From NCBI GenBank assembly GCA_013398295.1, contig VZSF01010132.1, positions 784,307-848,306 on the forward strand: DNA of 64,000 nucleotides, written 5' to 3'. The notes below the pieces were generated by a model. It saw only the letters and a program-made list of their open reading frames with translations, was not told the DNA's origin and did not search any database. The position numbers and the translations under genes were made by a program. Below, piece after piece: positions 55,249 to 64,000 of the stretch. Each line of letters opens with the position of its first letter. Position 1 is the first letter of the stretch. Origin of the DNA: Chionis minor. Taxonomy: Eukaryota; Chordata; Aves; Charadriiformes; Chionididae.

Positions 55249-55249
55249 N
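55249..55249. other. PPAT: Assembly gap (N), probable site of PPAT exon 1
   Basis: Single N between copy 1 and a 236-bp contig holding PAICS exon 1. PPAT exon 1 is expected within a few hundred bases upstream of PAICS exon 1 and is found nowhere else in the window. Confidence 0.6.
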
Positions 55250-55428
55250 CTCGGCGGGGCGGAGAGGGGGGCGTTGAGGCGGCGATTGGCGGGCGACGCC
55301 CGGTACTCCGCCTGCCCGCCCCTTCCGCCGGCCCCTTCTTACCCTCGGCGGCGCGGCCCGGCCTGGCGGCGTGTGCTGAGGTTCGCTTCTTCGCTTCTCT
55401 GCCCTAGGTGCCTGCCACCGCCGCAGAC

Positions 55429-55447
55429 ATGGCTCCCGCCGCCTCAG
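55429..55447 (+). CDS. PAICS: PAICS exon 1 (coding part)
   Basis: ATG in context CCGCAGACATGG, encoding MAPAAS and ending CCTCAG|gtgagc in phase 1. Exon 1 sits on a small contig (55250-55485) between two Ns, so its distance to exon 2 is uncertain. Confidence 0.9.
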
Positions 55448-58400
55448 GTGAGCGCCGCTTCCACACCCACACCCCCCCCCCCCCCNAGCAGAACCCGAAC
55501 TTGGCTTTGCAGCTCAGCATCCCCACAGCGAAAACCTAGTCTGTTTTACATCGCCTCAGGTAGACAAGAAGTTTCATTCTATCGCGGTGATGGCGGCCGG
55601 CGGCGGGGGCGGATGCGACTCGAGCGAGATGCAGCCGAGGTCCAAAGCGGGTCCCAGAGCTGCTCCCCGGGCCGGGCCGGGCCGGGCCGGGCCGGTGGGG
55701 GGCGGCCGGCGGCGGGGCGTTTCTTGCGCTTGGCCGCCGGCTTCGCTCCCCTCCCAGCCCCTTCCTTCCCCCCGACCCCCCCCGGGAGAGGGGGGGGGCG
55801 CCGCCGCCACAGCCCGGCCCGCCAGAGAGACAGCGGTTTCGGAGGGTCCGTCCCCATCCCGACATTCATCNTGAGGGGGCCGGTAACGGTGGCGGGGGGC
55901 TTAGCGCGCGCTCCGCCGTCTCCGGGCCTAAAGCGCGCGAAGCTGAAAAACTTGGGTCAGTCTACAACTGGTAACTTATTTTTTTATTTTTATTTTTTGG
56001 TAACTTCTCCAGACCTGAAACTGGGTAAAAAAGTGAACGAGGGTAAAACGAAGGAGGTGTACGAGCTGCCGGACATGCCGGGGTGCGTGCTCATGCAGTC
56101 GAAGGACCAAATAACGGCGGGGAACGCGGCCAGGAAGGACCGCATGGAGGGGAAGGCTGCCATCTCCAACGCCACCACCAGCTGCGTGTTCCAGCTGCTG
56201 CAGGAGGCCGGTGGGTATCTCCCAGGTGCCGTCAGTTGCCTCTTGGGTCTGTCCTGCCTTGAGGCTCTGCTGTGTCTCTTCCGGGGGGTTTTTTAGTTGC
56301 GCTTTTCCTTCTGCTGAGGCAGAGCTGGGTGGGCGACTTGTTCCCTTGGAATGTGAGAGGGTCTGAAGTAACCTCCCGATGGCAGGTAACCCACCCTGCC
56401 GTCATTTCTGCCCTGGGCAGAGCCCCCGTCCTCCCCTCTCCCCCTGTCCCTTCCTCCACACCCGTAACACCGGGCTGGATGCATCTCACCTTTCTTACTC
56501 ACCGCTCACTAGTGGCACTACCAGACTGTGTCTAAGCTGCGTCAAATCTGTCTTGGAATGCTAAAAAATAAAATTAGAGTATCCTTTTACCCCCTTTTTT
56601 TTCTCCCCATCCCCTCTCAGTTTTGTGTGCCAAATCAGTGTAAACTTTCTATAGCCTTTGTATTTAAACACTTCAAAGGGCCATACTGCGAGTGTGTATC
56701 TTGGTCTGTATCGAATCTATGGGGAACTTAAAGGACTCAAAATACTTCTGATGGAGAAATGGGCTTTCACAGAGTACATAACTTAACTTGCATCACCAAG
56801 TTTTATGCCGCGCTTCCAAAATTAAGGCTGGTATTTTTGCTTTGAGAGAGCATTTTGACGGGTCTTCGACTGAGAAGTGTGCAAGTTGCAATGAGGAATT
56901 TGCGCTGGCGGGTGTCTGGCTCAAGTCTGCCAACAGTACTATAATACCAGAACCAGTAAGCTTGTTTAAGACCGCTTACAGCTGAGTGCGCAGCACGCTT
57001 AGAAGCATTTGCACAAAGATCGCTTCAAGTATCAGCTGAGTTACTCTAAAAGTTGCATTATCCTGTATAAGGCGTAGTAATAGTTCTCAGATGGTCAATC
57101 AGTAAAGTCCTTGCACGTTTCTTATGTGCGGAAGAGAAATGTGGCTTCTATAGAGCTGTACCTACCTATATTTCTGCGCAACTAGTTCTTAAAATGCGGG
57201 CTGAGACAAAGATATATCCAGTCATCCAGTAGAATACTCAGTCACTGGCTTTTTTGGGAAGCAGTGTTGTGTATGCAGTACAAAGAAGCCTCCCAGGTCT
57301 TTCTGTTTGCAGTTGATTAAAACAACCAGTTGTCATCTAGGAACAATAAATTTGATATTTTTGCCTAATTTTTAAATGGCAATAGTTAAGATGACAGTCA
57401 AAATATTTAATATCCAACAGACTCGAACCTTAAATGTGAAGAAGCCATGCTGTAGACCTCTCAAAGATCCTTAAATGGCTTGTCCTCAGTAACTTCAGGT
57501 GCTGTAGAGAAATGTGCAGAGTAAACTGCAGCTCCATTTTAAAGCACCAAAAGAACTCTCGGGGTTCTTCTCCGGTTTGCCTATTTGGCGTCAGCGGCAG
57601 ATAATGTGAATGCCTTATCGGAAAAGTAGTCTGTTTGCTTTGCACAACTCTTCTTAACCTACTCTTTCAAAGGTGATGATTTACAAAGTCCTGTTAACGT
57701 TTCTTAAAGTTTCTCTCTCTTTTGTAGTAGAGCTAATGTCAGCCCTTCTAAAGCATGCATCTGCCCCGATGACAAATGTAGTAGTAAACCATGCCGGGGG
57801 GGGGGGGGGGGGGGCNTAACACCCACATTTAGAAGTGGCTTAACGGGCAATTGATCATCTAATCATTCTGCCAGGGAGGGCAATGCAACAAAATCTGAAG
57901 AGTCAACGTTAATACTGTGTTTTAAGATTCCTACCTTTAATTCTTCCTTTACGGCTCTGGAAGGGGAATGGAGTAGAGCTCTTGGCTTGACTGGATGCAG
58001 CTCCTTTGTTTTCTGTTTCTGGTAGAAGCCAGCTGGGCTTGGCAGTTGTCTTGCCCTTGGGGGAGGAAGATGGGACTTTACTCAAGAGTGAAACTGAAAG
58101 AAGAGCCATTTTGCACTTGCAGTGCCTGTCTGCACAGGGTGGCTGTCCCCATTTGATACGGGGCCATCTTGGAATTATGTCAGAAGGTCGATTTGCTGTG
58201 GCAGGTTTGCATGCATGCATGTGCTTCTGAATCTTAATGTCTTCTGCCTAACAAATCCCTAAGACCTAGTGCCCTAAATAAATGTTAGTTTGTAACGAAA
58301 GGGAGGACTAAGTCATTCTCTTCCCTGCCCCATCCTCCTTTATTAAAGTAATGAAGACTACCATGCTCCCCAACGCCTTTGAAAGCCCCCCAATTACTGT

Positions 58401-61400
58401 TCATGTATAATGGATCTTCCACCAGAGAAGCATGGTTGGGTATTTAGTTGCTCCTAACTCTTGTTTAAAAACAAACCATTGTGAGGGAATTTTTTTTTAA
58501 AGCTCTATGAACAAAATTATTTGCAAGAATAGTGATTCTGAGCTACAAATGAGTGTTGTATGATAAAATTGGCAAAACTAATGACTTGTGGAAGATAACT
58601 GCATTGATTGCCTCCTGCAAGGCCAGAGTGGGCCTAAAATACCCTGAAGAGATTCAGTGTGTTCCCTTAAGTCCAGAGAAGAACAAGATTCCGTTATATT
58701 TAAAGATGTTTGACTCTTGGTTCAACCGCGGAGCGTGCCTAGTAATGGAACTAAGCTGCCATCTTTATATTTAGGAATCAAAACAGCTTTTGTCAGGAAA
58801 CAGAGTGACACGGCATTCATAGCAGCTCACTGTGAAATGATCCCAATTGAATGGGTGTGCAGAAGAATTGCTACTGGCTCCTTCCTCAAAAGAAACCCTG
58901 GTGTCAAAGAAGGATATAAGTTTTACCCACCCAAAATTGAGATGTTTTACAAGGTAAGTTTCCGTTCCTGTGATGGTAGTCAAACTTGCAGAGCTAGAAG
59001 TCTGTATTATCTCCTTAAAAATGCTGACAAATAAAAAGCAAGTGGTGCCAGTGGCTGACCAATCCTCTTTGTATTGGTGGCTTTGCCATGCTAATGTTTT
59101 CTTGCATTCTTGTCTAACAAGTGTTTTGTCTAAAGTGCATGTAATGTAATACTGACTTACAGGCCTATCAAAGAATAACAAACTGAACTGTACATAAAAT
59201 TAAAAAATATTTTCTTTATAAGGTATAAAGATTTTTTAGGCGTAAGCCTCACCCATCAGTTGAAACTGTGTTGATATATTTGGAGTTATTAAAATAACAG
59301 TACTTGCATGGGGAGGGTAAGTAGCCAGCTAGTCACTTAGGATTCTGACCTTCTTGCGGAACGCGTGCTGAAAGAAGTGTCTTGTGAGCTATGACCTGAA
59401 GTGTTGGTTGTGGCCTACCCTCTCACTCCTGGGGCACTGTCCAGATTTGAAGTGCTTTTAAAGATGTTCAGGTGTTACAGCAACTGTTTTCAATGTTGCT
59501 GTTGCTTTTTTGTAGTGTTAATCATAAAAAAACTAGTTTGAAGCCTGTATTTGGTGGGGTTGTTTTTTTTTTTTGAAAAACAAACAAAGCCTAGAAGTCT
59601 AATGGTTGCTTTCCTCTTATAGCAAGCTTCCATTACATTATGTATGTGTGTTGGTTTCCTTAACAGGATGATGCTAATAATGATCCACAGTGGTCTGAGG
59701 AGCAGCTAATTGAAGCAAAATTCTGTTTTGGTGGACTTACTATTGGCCAGACTGAAGTGGATATTATGGCTCGTTCTACCCAAGCTATTTTTGAGATACT
59801 GGAAAAGTCATGGCAGCCCCAAAACTGCACTCTGGTAGACCTGAAGGTATAAGAATCTTATTTCTCACGATCCTGGTTCTGACAGGAAATGTGTCACTGT
59901 ATAGTTCCTAAAATAGGATTCTGATTGTCTTTTTAGATTGAATTTGGGGTTAATATTCAGACAAAAGAAATTGTTCTCGCTGATGTCATTGATAACGATT
60001 CATGGAGACTGTGGCCGTCAGGAGACAGAAGCCAGCAGAAGGACAAACAGGTACTGTTTTATCTTGACTTTCTAAGTCAGTTGGGAAGGAGATTGAAAGA
60101 AGTAAACCCCAGAGTTGGACATCTGGTTTCAGAGTGGCTTTTTCTAGATAATCTTATCTTGTTACAGAGAAGCTCACAGGGTACCAAATGTCCAGTCTTG
60201 TTCTCATTAAATAGTTGATTATCGAGTTTATGGTAGAAAACATCCTCTGCCTGCATGTCCTCAGTAGGAATGTCCACCAGCACTGCGGGCTGGAGCTGTT
60301 GTAATGAAACATGGCGTTTCCAGGGGTAATAAGAATTTCTGACTTGTTGTGGAGCTAATAAAATAGTTGGACAACAAGTCAGTAGGAAGAATAGAAGCTT
60401 TGGTTCCCAAATCTGCCTCCAAGTCTCTGTGTTTATTCAGAGTGGTGTCCTTTACTAGTGGAGATCTGGTGACACATAAGAGAGATCTGCAGGAAGGATG
60501 CTTTTCTTTATTATTTGTTTTCTTTAAGCTTGAATTCAGTATTCGGTTGTCTCTTAAGTGTTACTAACAGATGTATGCAGCCCTTGTCTGTGGACACAAT
60601 AAGTTTGAAATAAAACTTGTCCCATATTTAAACTTCTAGCGATTACACTTGTCAAGTTATCTCTGAATTACCAGATAAGTAGTTGTGAAAGAACTGATTT
60701 GGGGATGCTGCTGCCATGGCACTTCTGTGGCAGTAAGAGACCCCCTGAGAGAAGGTGGCTGTAAGCCACAGGCGAAGACTTCAAAGTGTGTGTGTGGGAG
60801 GAGGGGTATTACTTTAAATTAGGCAGCAGAACTGCTCTATTGTGTACCTGAATTATGTAGTGACCTTGAGTGAATTGCTCTAACAGTGCTTTTGCTCATC
60901 TCCCGAGAACATCATGCAGAACCTAGCTTTGTGTTGTTACAAATCCAATTTCTAAAAAGTTGGATGTCTTTCTTTAAACTTAACTTTTTGGGAATTTCCC
61001 AAAACACTTACACCCTTGTGGCTAAAAACCTTTCCTGTTGCAAGTGGCCATGAGTTGTAATGTAGCAGGCTGTTTACACCTACTGAGATGATTCCTTGCT
61101 AAATAGCTCTTCCTTGTTTCCATACCTACTCTCTCCTGTATCTGTACTAATCTCTGTTCTCCTTCCTGTGGAATTGCTAGAAACTGCATAAATGTTTTAG
61201 TTGGGATATTCTTATCAATTGCAGTAGGGAGAGGAGTGCTTTGTGTACCCAAAACACATTAACTTCAGGTTTGTGGTTTGGGTTTTTTTCTTCTTTTTCA
61301 GTCCTACCGGGATCTGAAAGAAGTGACTCCTGAAGCACTGCAAATGGTTAAGAGAAACTTTGAATGGGTTGCAGAAAGAGTGGAGGTATCTGTTTTTTAC

Positions 61401-63691
61401 GAACAACGTATCTAGACTTTGATAACTGCATGCCTTCAATCTTGTTGACTGCTTTTCTTTCTCCTGCCCCCCTTCACTCTTTTCCTTAGTTGCTTCTGAG
61501 AACAAAGAGCCAAGGTAGAGTGGTGGTGTTGATGGGATCTCCTTCTGACCTTACTCACTGTGAAAAAATAAAAAAAGCATGTGCAACCTTTGGAATTCCT
61601 TGTGAGTTAAGAGTGACCTCTGCTCACAAAGGGCCAGATGAAACCCTGAGGATCAAAGCAGAATATGAAGGTAAATGCCAAAGAACTACTGATTTGGATT
61701 GAAACAGTGTCGTGGTCAAGAATGACTTGGCAAGTTAAAGATTCATGCGGGGTTTTCCCAGGTGGTTTTTTTTTTTTTTGTTAAACAGAACACCAAGCTG
61801 TTACAATGAGGTTCTACGCTTGCTAATTACATAATGACAGGCTATAGACTGCAGTAAGCAATTACAGAGTAATGTATTGTCCTACTGCCCAGCTCTGTTA
61901 CTTGAAATCAACCCTCCACTTCTATCCCTGCACCAGAACTGCTTTGCCCAAGCCTTCATCTTGTTAATAAACTTACCATAGCATATTCCTGGTGATACCG
62001 GCCCCTCTGAACTGAGGAGGAGTGATAGGTTCTTTGGCTGACTCTGAATATTCTTATGTGTTATTTACAAGGCAGACATTGTTCCCATCATGTTTTCCTG
62101 CCTGTTCCATGAAAATATTCTTCCTCTATTTTAGATGCCATGAGAAAAAGATACTAGATTTGAACTCTTGTTGTTACAAAGAAAACTTGACATCTCTTCA
62201 AAAGTGTTTCTAGCCTAGCAGAGGAGAGATAAGAACTTTTTTTTTTTATCTGTAGGCGTATACTTTGTACTTGGCAAGTGGTAACCATAGTTGAGAAATG
62301 TTTCATTTGGGGTGAACTGTGCAAAATTTAAGGGAGAGGAGCACTTAAAGATGCCAGAGGTTTAATGTCTATATTCTCTACAAAGCTAAGCAGGTACTGA
62401 GACTTCCCCTCGGAGGCAGAGGAAGACATGCCAACACTTCAGTTGCGGTGAACAATAGCTGGGATTTAAGGCTGCAAGATTTAGGAGAGAGTTCTGTAAA
62501 GGGGGAGGTTGGACACAAAGTTCTAGTGCTGTGTAACGGAGTTGACAAAATATCTGCAAATTGCGGACTCGTATAAAGTTTCCAACAAAAGGAAGTGGTA
62601 GAGAACAAGGTGGATTGCTTATTTCTGAATGTCTTCCTTCCCCCAGGAGATGGAATCCCAACAGTGTTTGTTGCTGTTGCTGGCAGGAGCAATGGTTTGG
62701 GGCCAGTAATGTCTGGTAACACTGCTTACCCCGTTGTCAACTGTCCCCCCCTCTCAGCTGACTGGGGTACTCAGGATGTGTGGTCTTCTCTCAGACTACC
62801 CAGCGGTAAGACAATCTTCAGCTTGGGCTCTTGTTCTGCCCTAGCTCTCATTTTTGTTGTTTTACTGTACATAATGTATACAAACACACACACAGCCAAA
62901 CACTGGAAAAGTAGTTGGATCAGTACAGAACAAAGTCTTTAGAAATATCCTGCATGCTGTCTTTGAGTTTTTGATGGCGAAAAAGCCCAATAAACAGAGC
63001 AAAGACTACGTAAGAATGATCTCTAGGAAAGATATAAACCTTGGCTTATCCTTGCTAAACATTCCAGTTGGAATTAATATTAATGGAGATTTAAAAAATT
63101 GAATTTTGCTCAGTTATAGAGCTGCATTTTTCCTTACGATCAAAGATCAAAAACCAACTTTTTCTACAATCATTGTGGAACTACTCCACTTCTACTACTA
63201 CTAGTAACTACTACTTCAGTGCATTACTATCTATGTGATTTTTAACTTCTTTTAACGACTTAAGTGGAGGCTTGGCAACTCGGAGGCCCAACAGTCTGTT
63301 ACCCCTGTATAAGGAGAGTCGTTTGGCCTGCTGGATTTTGGTTTAGCATGCTGTGGAGCAGTCCTGTTAGAAGTACTGGAACATGTGATGCTTCAGTAGC
63401 TTTAAAACTAGATCACGTGGTTCCTGGAGGCTGAAACAAACATCGTCTTCAGTTTGTTCTTCAGAGGCAGTGTTCTGTTTGACTATGAAATACGCTTTGT
63501 TCAGTGGCGCGCTCTTCCCTGCAGGTCTTGGCTGTCCTACTACTCTGTCACCTGAAGGAGCTGCCCAGTTTGCTGCCCAGATATTTGGGTTAAACAACCA
63601 CTTGGTGTGGGCCAAACTGCGATCAAACATGTTAAACACCTGGATCTCCTTGAAGCAGGCTGACAAAAAACTTCGGGAGTGCACCTTGTAA
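55429..63691 (+). CDS. PAICS: PAICS, bifunctional AIR carboxylase / SAICAR synthetase (complete)
   Basis: PAICS performs two successive cytosolic steps of de novo purine synthesis: carboxylation of AIR to CAIR, and ligation of aspartate to give SAICAR. Nine exons join in phase for 426 codons plus stop, the usual vertebrate length. The N-terminal SAICAR synthetase domain (residues about 7-260) shows [51 protein letters not shown] and [14 protein letters not shown]. The C-terminal class II PurE-type carboxylase domain (about 265-426) shows [53 protein letters not shown] and [14 protein letters not shown]. The start ATGGCTCCCGCCGCCTCAG gives the short MAPAAS exon typical of the gene. It lies divergent to PPAT. 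Confidence 0.98.
55448..56012 (+). other. PAICS: PAICS intron 1 (as assembled)
   Basis: Contains a C run (55472-55485), Ns at 55486 and 55871, and copy 2 of the duplicated segment. True length and content are uncertain. Confidence 0.7.
55487..55812. repeat. Duplicated GC-rich segment, copy 2 (326 bp)
   Basis: Starts right after the N at 55486 and continues past the point where copy 1 stops, ending at the N at 55871. It lies in what would be PAICS intron 1, but probably belongs left of PAICS exon 1 with copy 1. Confidence 0.9.
56013..56210 (+). CDS. PAICS: PAICS exon 2
   Basis: 198 nt, phase 1 to 1; acceptor cttctccag, donor GGCCG|gtgggt. Encodes [20 protein letters not shown] through [20 protein letters not shown] to CVFQLLQEA, the SAICAR synthetase nucleotide-binding start. 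Confidence 0.97.
56211..58774 (+). other. PAICS: PAICS intron 2
   Basis: Unique non-coding sequence; includes a 19-G run (57796-57814) and an N at 57816. Nothing else recognised. Confidence 0.7.
57796..57816. repeat. Poly(G) run with adjacent N
   Basis: Nineteen consecutive G residues, then C and an N: a gap edge whose length should not be trusted. Confidence 0.9.
58775..58953 (+). CDS. PAICS: PAICS exon 3
   Basis: 179 nt; acceptor atatttag, donor TACAAG|gtaagt. Encodes [20 protein letters not shown] and [20 protein letters not shown], a SAICAR synthetase signature. Confidence 0.97.
58954..59666 (+). other. PAICS: PAICS intron 3
   Basis: Non-coding, unique; nothing recognised. Confidence 0.7.
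59667..59846 (+). CDS. PAICS: PAICS exon 4
   Basis: 180 nt, phase 0 to 0; acceptor cttaacag, donor CTGAAG|gtataa. Encodes [20 protein letters not shown] and [20 protein letters not shown]. Confidence 0.97.
59937..60050 (+). CDS. PAICS: PAICS exon 5
   Basis: 114 nt, phase 0 to 0; acceptor ctttttag, donor AAACAG|gtactg. Encodes [20 protein letters not shown] and [18 protein letters not shown]. Confidence 0.97.
60051..61301 (+). other. PAICS: PAICS intron 5
   Basis: Non-coding, unique; nothing recognised. Confidence 0.7.
61302..61385 (+). CDS. PAICS: PAICS exon 6
   Basis: 84 nt, phase 0 to 0; acceptor tctttttcag, donor GTGGAG|gtatct. Encodes [20 protein letters not shown] and EWVAERVE, the linker region between the two enzyme domains. 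Confidence 0.96.
61490..61670 (+). CDS. PAICS: PAICS exon 7
   Basis: 181 nt; acceptor ttccttag, donor TGAAG|gtaaat (ends phase 1). Begins the AIR carboxylase domain: [39 protein letters not shown]. Confidence 0.97.
61671..62646 (+). other. PAICS: PAICS intron 7
   Basis: Non-coding, unique, with short T runs; nothing recognised. Confidence 0.7.
62647..62805 (+). CDS. PAICS: PAICS exon 8
   Basis: 159 nt, phase 1 to 1; acceptor ccccccag-like (ttccccccag), donor CAGCG|gtaaga. Encodes [20 protein letters not shown] and [20 protein letters not shown], the carboxylase active-site loops. Confidence 0.97.
62806..63524 (+). other. PAICS: PAICS intron 8
   Basis: Non-coding, unique; a short ctactactactagtaactac stretch at about 63195. 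Nothing else recognised. Confidence 0.7.
63525..63691 (+). CDS. PAICS: PAICS exon 9 (C-terminus and stop)
   Basis: Acceptor ttccctgcag, TAA at 63689-63691. Encodes [20 protein letters not shown] through [20 protein letters not shown] to KKLRECTL. Confidence 0.97.
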
Positions 63692-64000
63692 GTCATACTA
63701 ACAAGTAACTTGTGGTTACAGAAAGATAATGGCGTGCATATTCATTCATAATGGGTTTTATGTTTGGGTGGGCTCAAAAGTCCTGCATCATTTCTTACAG
63801 AGGAAAGCATTGTTAGAGCAGCAGCTGAAGTTTGTTGTGTCCTCATCTTTCCCTTGTGTAATTTTTTTTTAATATGACAACGCAGTAAAAGATGGGGGAG
63901 TAGTAGTCTAGTATCTCTCTGTTGCTCCGAAATGGTGCTGTTCTGCTTTTCAGTGTATACAGTTAACTACAGACTATGTCAAGAGAATGATCTGGTGCAA
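63692..64000 (+). other. PAICS: PAICS 3' UTR, start
   Basis: Follows the stop codon to the window edge. No AATAAA is seen, so the transcript end lies beyond the window. Confidence 0.7.

Larger units (their letters stand above)
54980..55960. promoter_or_regulatory. CpG island, PPAT/PAICS bidirectional promoter region
   Basis: Extremely CpG-rich block with GGGCC/GCCGG tandem units and a reverse CCAAT box (ATTGG, 55285-55289) about 145 bp before the PAICS ATG. Divergent PPAT and PAICS transcription from one short CpG region is established in vertebrates. Local order is unreliable because of three Ns and the duplicated segment. Confidence 0.8.

Noticed and set aside
54887..56296. A 469-residue plus-strand open frame across the PAICS promoter
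   Set aside because: It runs through three Ns, both copies of the duplicated segment and intron 1 before entering PAICS exon 2. It is a product of GC-rich sequence and not a gene.
1..64000. tRNA, rRNA, snoRNA or CRISPR features
   Set aside because: None recognised by eye. Small intronic RNAs cannot be excluded without a covariance-model search.

Overview
This is a nuclear vertebrate window, almost certainly from a bird. The genes have short exons and long introns, there are eight CR1-type LINE fragments (the dominant avian retroposon), and the gene order AASDH - PPAT - PAICS is the conserved vertebrate purine-synthesis neighbourhood. Single Ns beside GC-rich or homopolymer runs at 55249, 55486, 55871 and 57816 point to a short-read assembly with collapsed gaps.

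Layout. (1) 175-3661, minus strand: the first three coding exons of AASDH, whose remaining exons lie beyond the left edge. Its CpG-island promoter is at about 4.3-5.0 kb. (2) 7602-21555, minus strand: PPAT coding exons 2-11, with every splice junction in phase. Exon 1, which carries the propeptide and catalytic cysteine, is not in the sequence and most likely sits in the N gap at 55249. (3) 23.6-46.8 kb, plus strand: a multi-exon gene that I do not recognise by name. It encodes three Myb/SANT-like (trihelix type) DNA-binding domains, each on its own exon, joined by short acidic spacer exons and ending in a predicted coiled-coil exon. If PPAT exon 1 is near 55.2 kb, this gene lies wholly inside PPAT intron 1 in antisense orientation. 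(4) 46.9-54.9 kb: the rest of PPAT intron 1, with no supported gene. (5) About 54.9-56.0 kb: the PPAT/PAICS bidirectional CpG island, where a 321/326-bp segment appears twice between Ns, probably an assembly-ordering artefact. (6) 55429-63691, plus strand: the complete PAICS coding sequence in nine exons (426 codons plus stop).

How the genes work together. PPAT catalyses the first committed step of de novo purine synthesis. PAICS catalyses the AIR carboxylase and SAICAR synthetase steps. In vertebrates the two are transcribed divergently from a shared promoter, and this window fits that arrangement. AASDH is an adenylate-forming enzyme and a stable neighbour.

The least familiar element is the nested triple Myb/SANT-like gene. 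Nearly all its exons begin and end in phase 1, so domains and spacers could be gained, lost or skipped without breaking the frame. I also see a candidate alternative terminal exon that would end a two-domain isoform in a basic tail, two candidate 36-nt microexons and a tandem in-frame acceptor. All gene models here are read by eye from open frames, splice dinucleotides and remembered family motifs. No alignment or transcript evidence was available.
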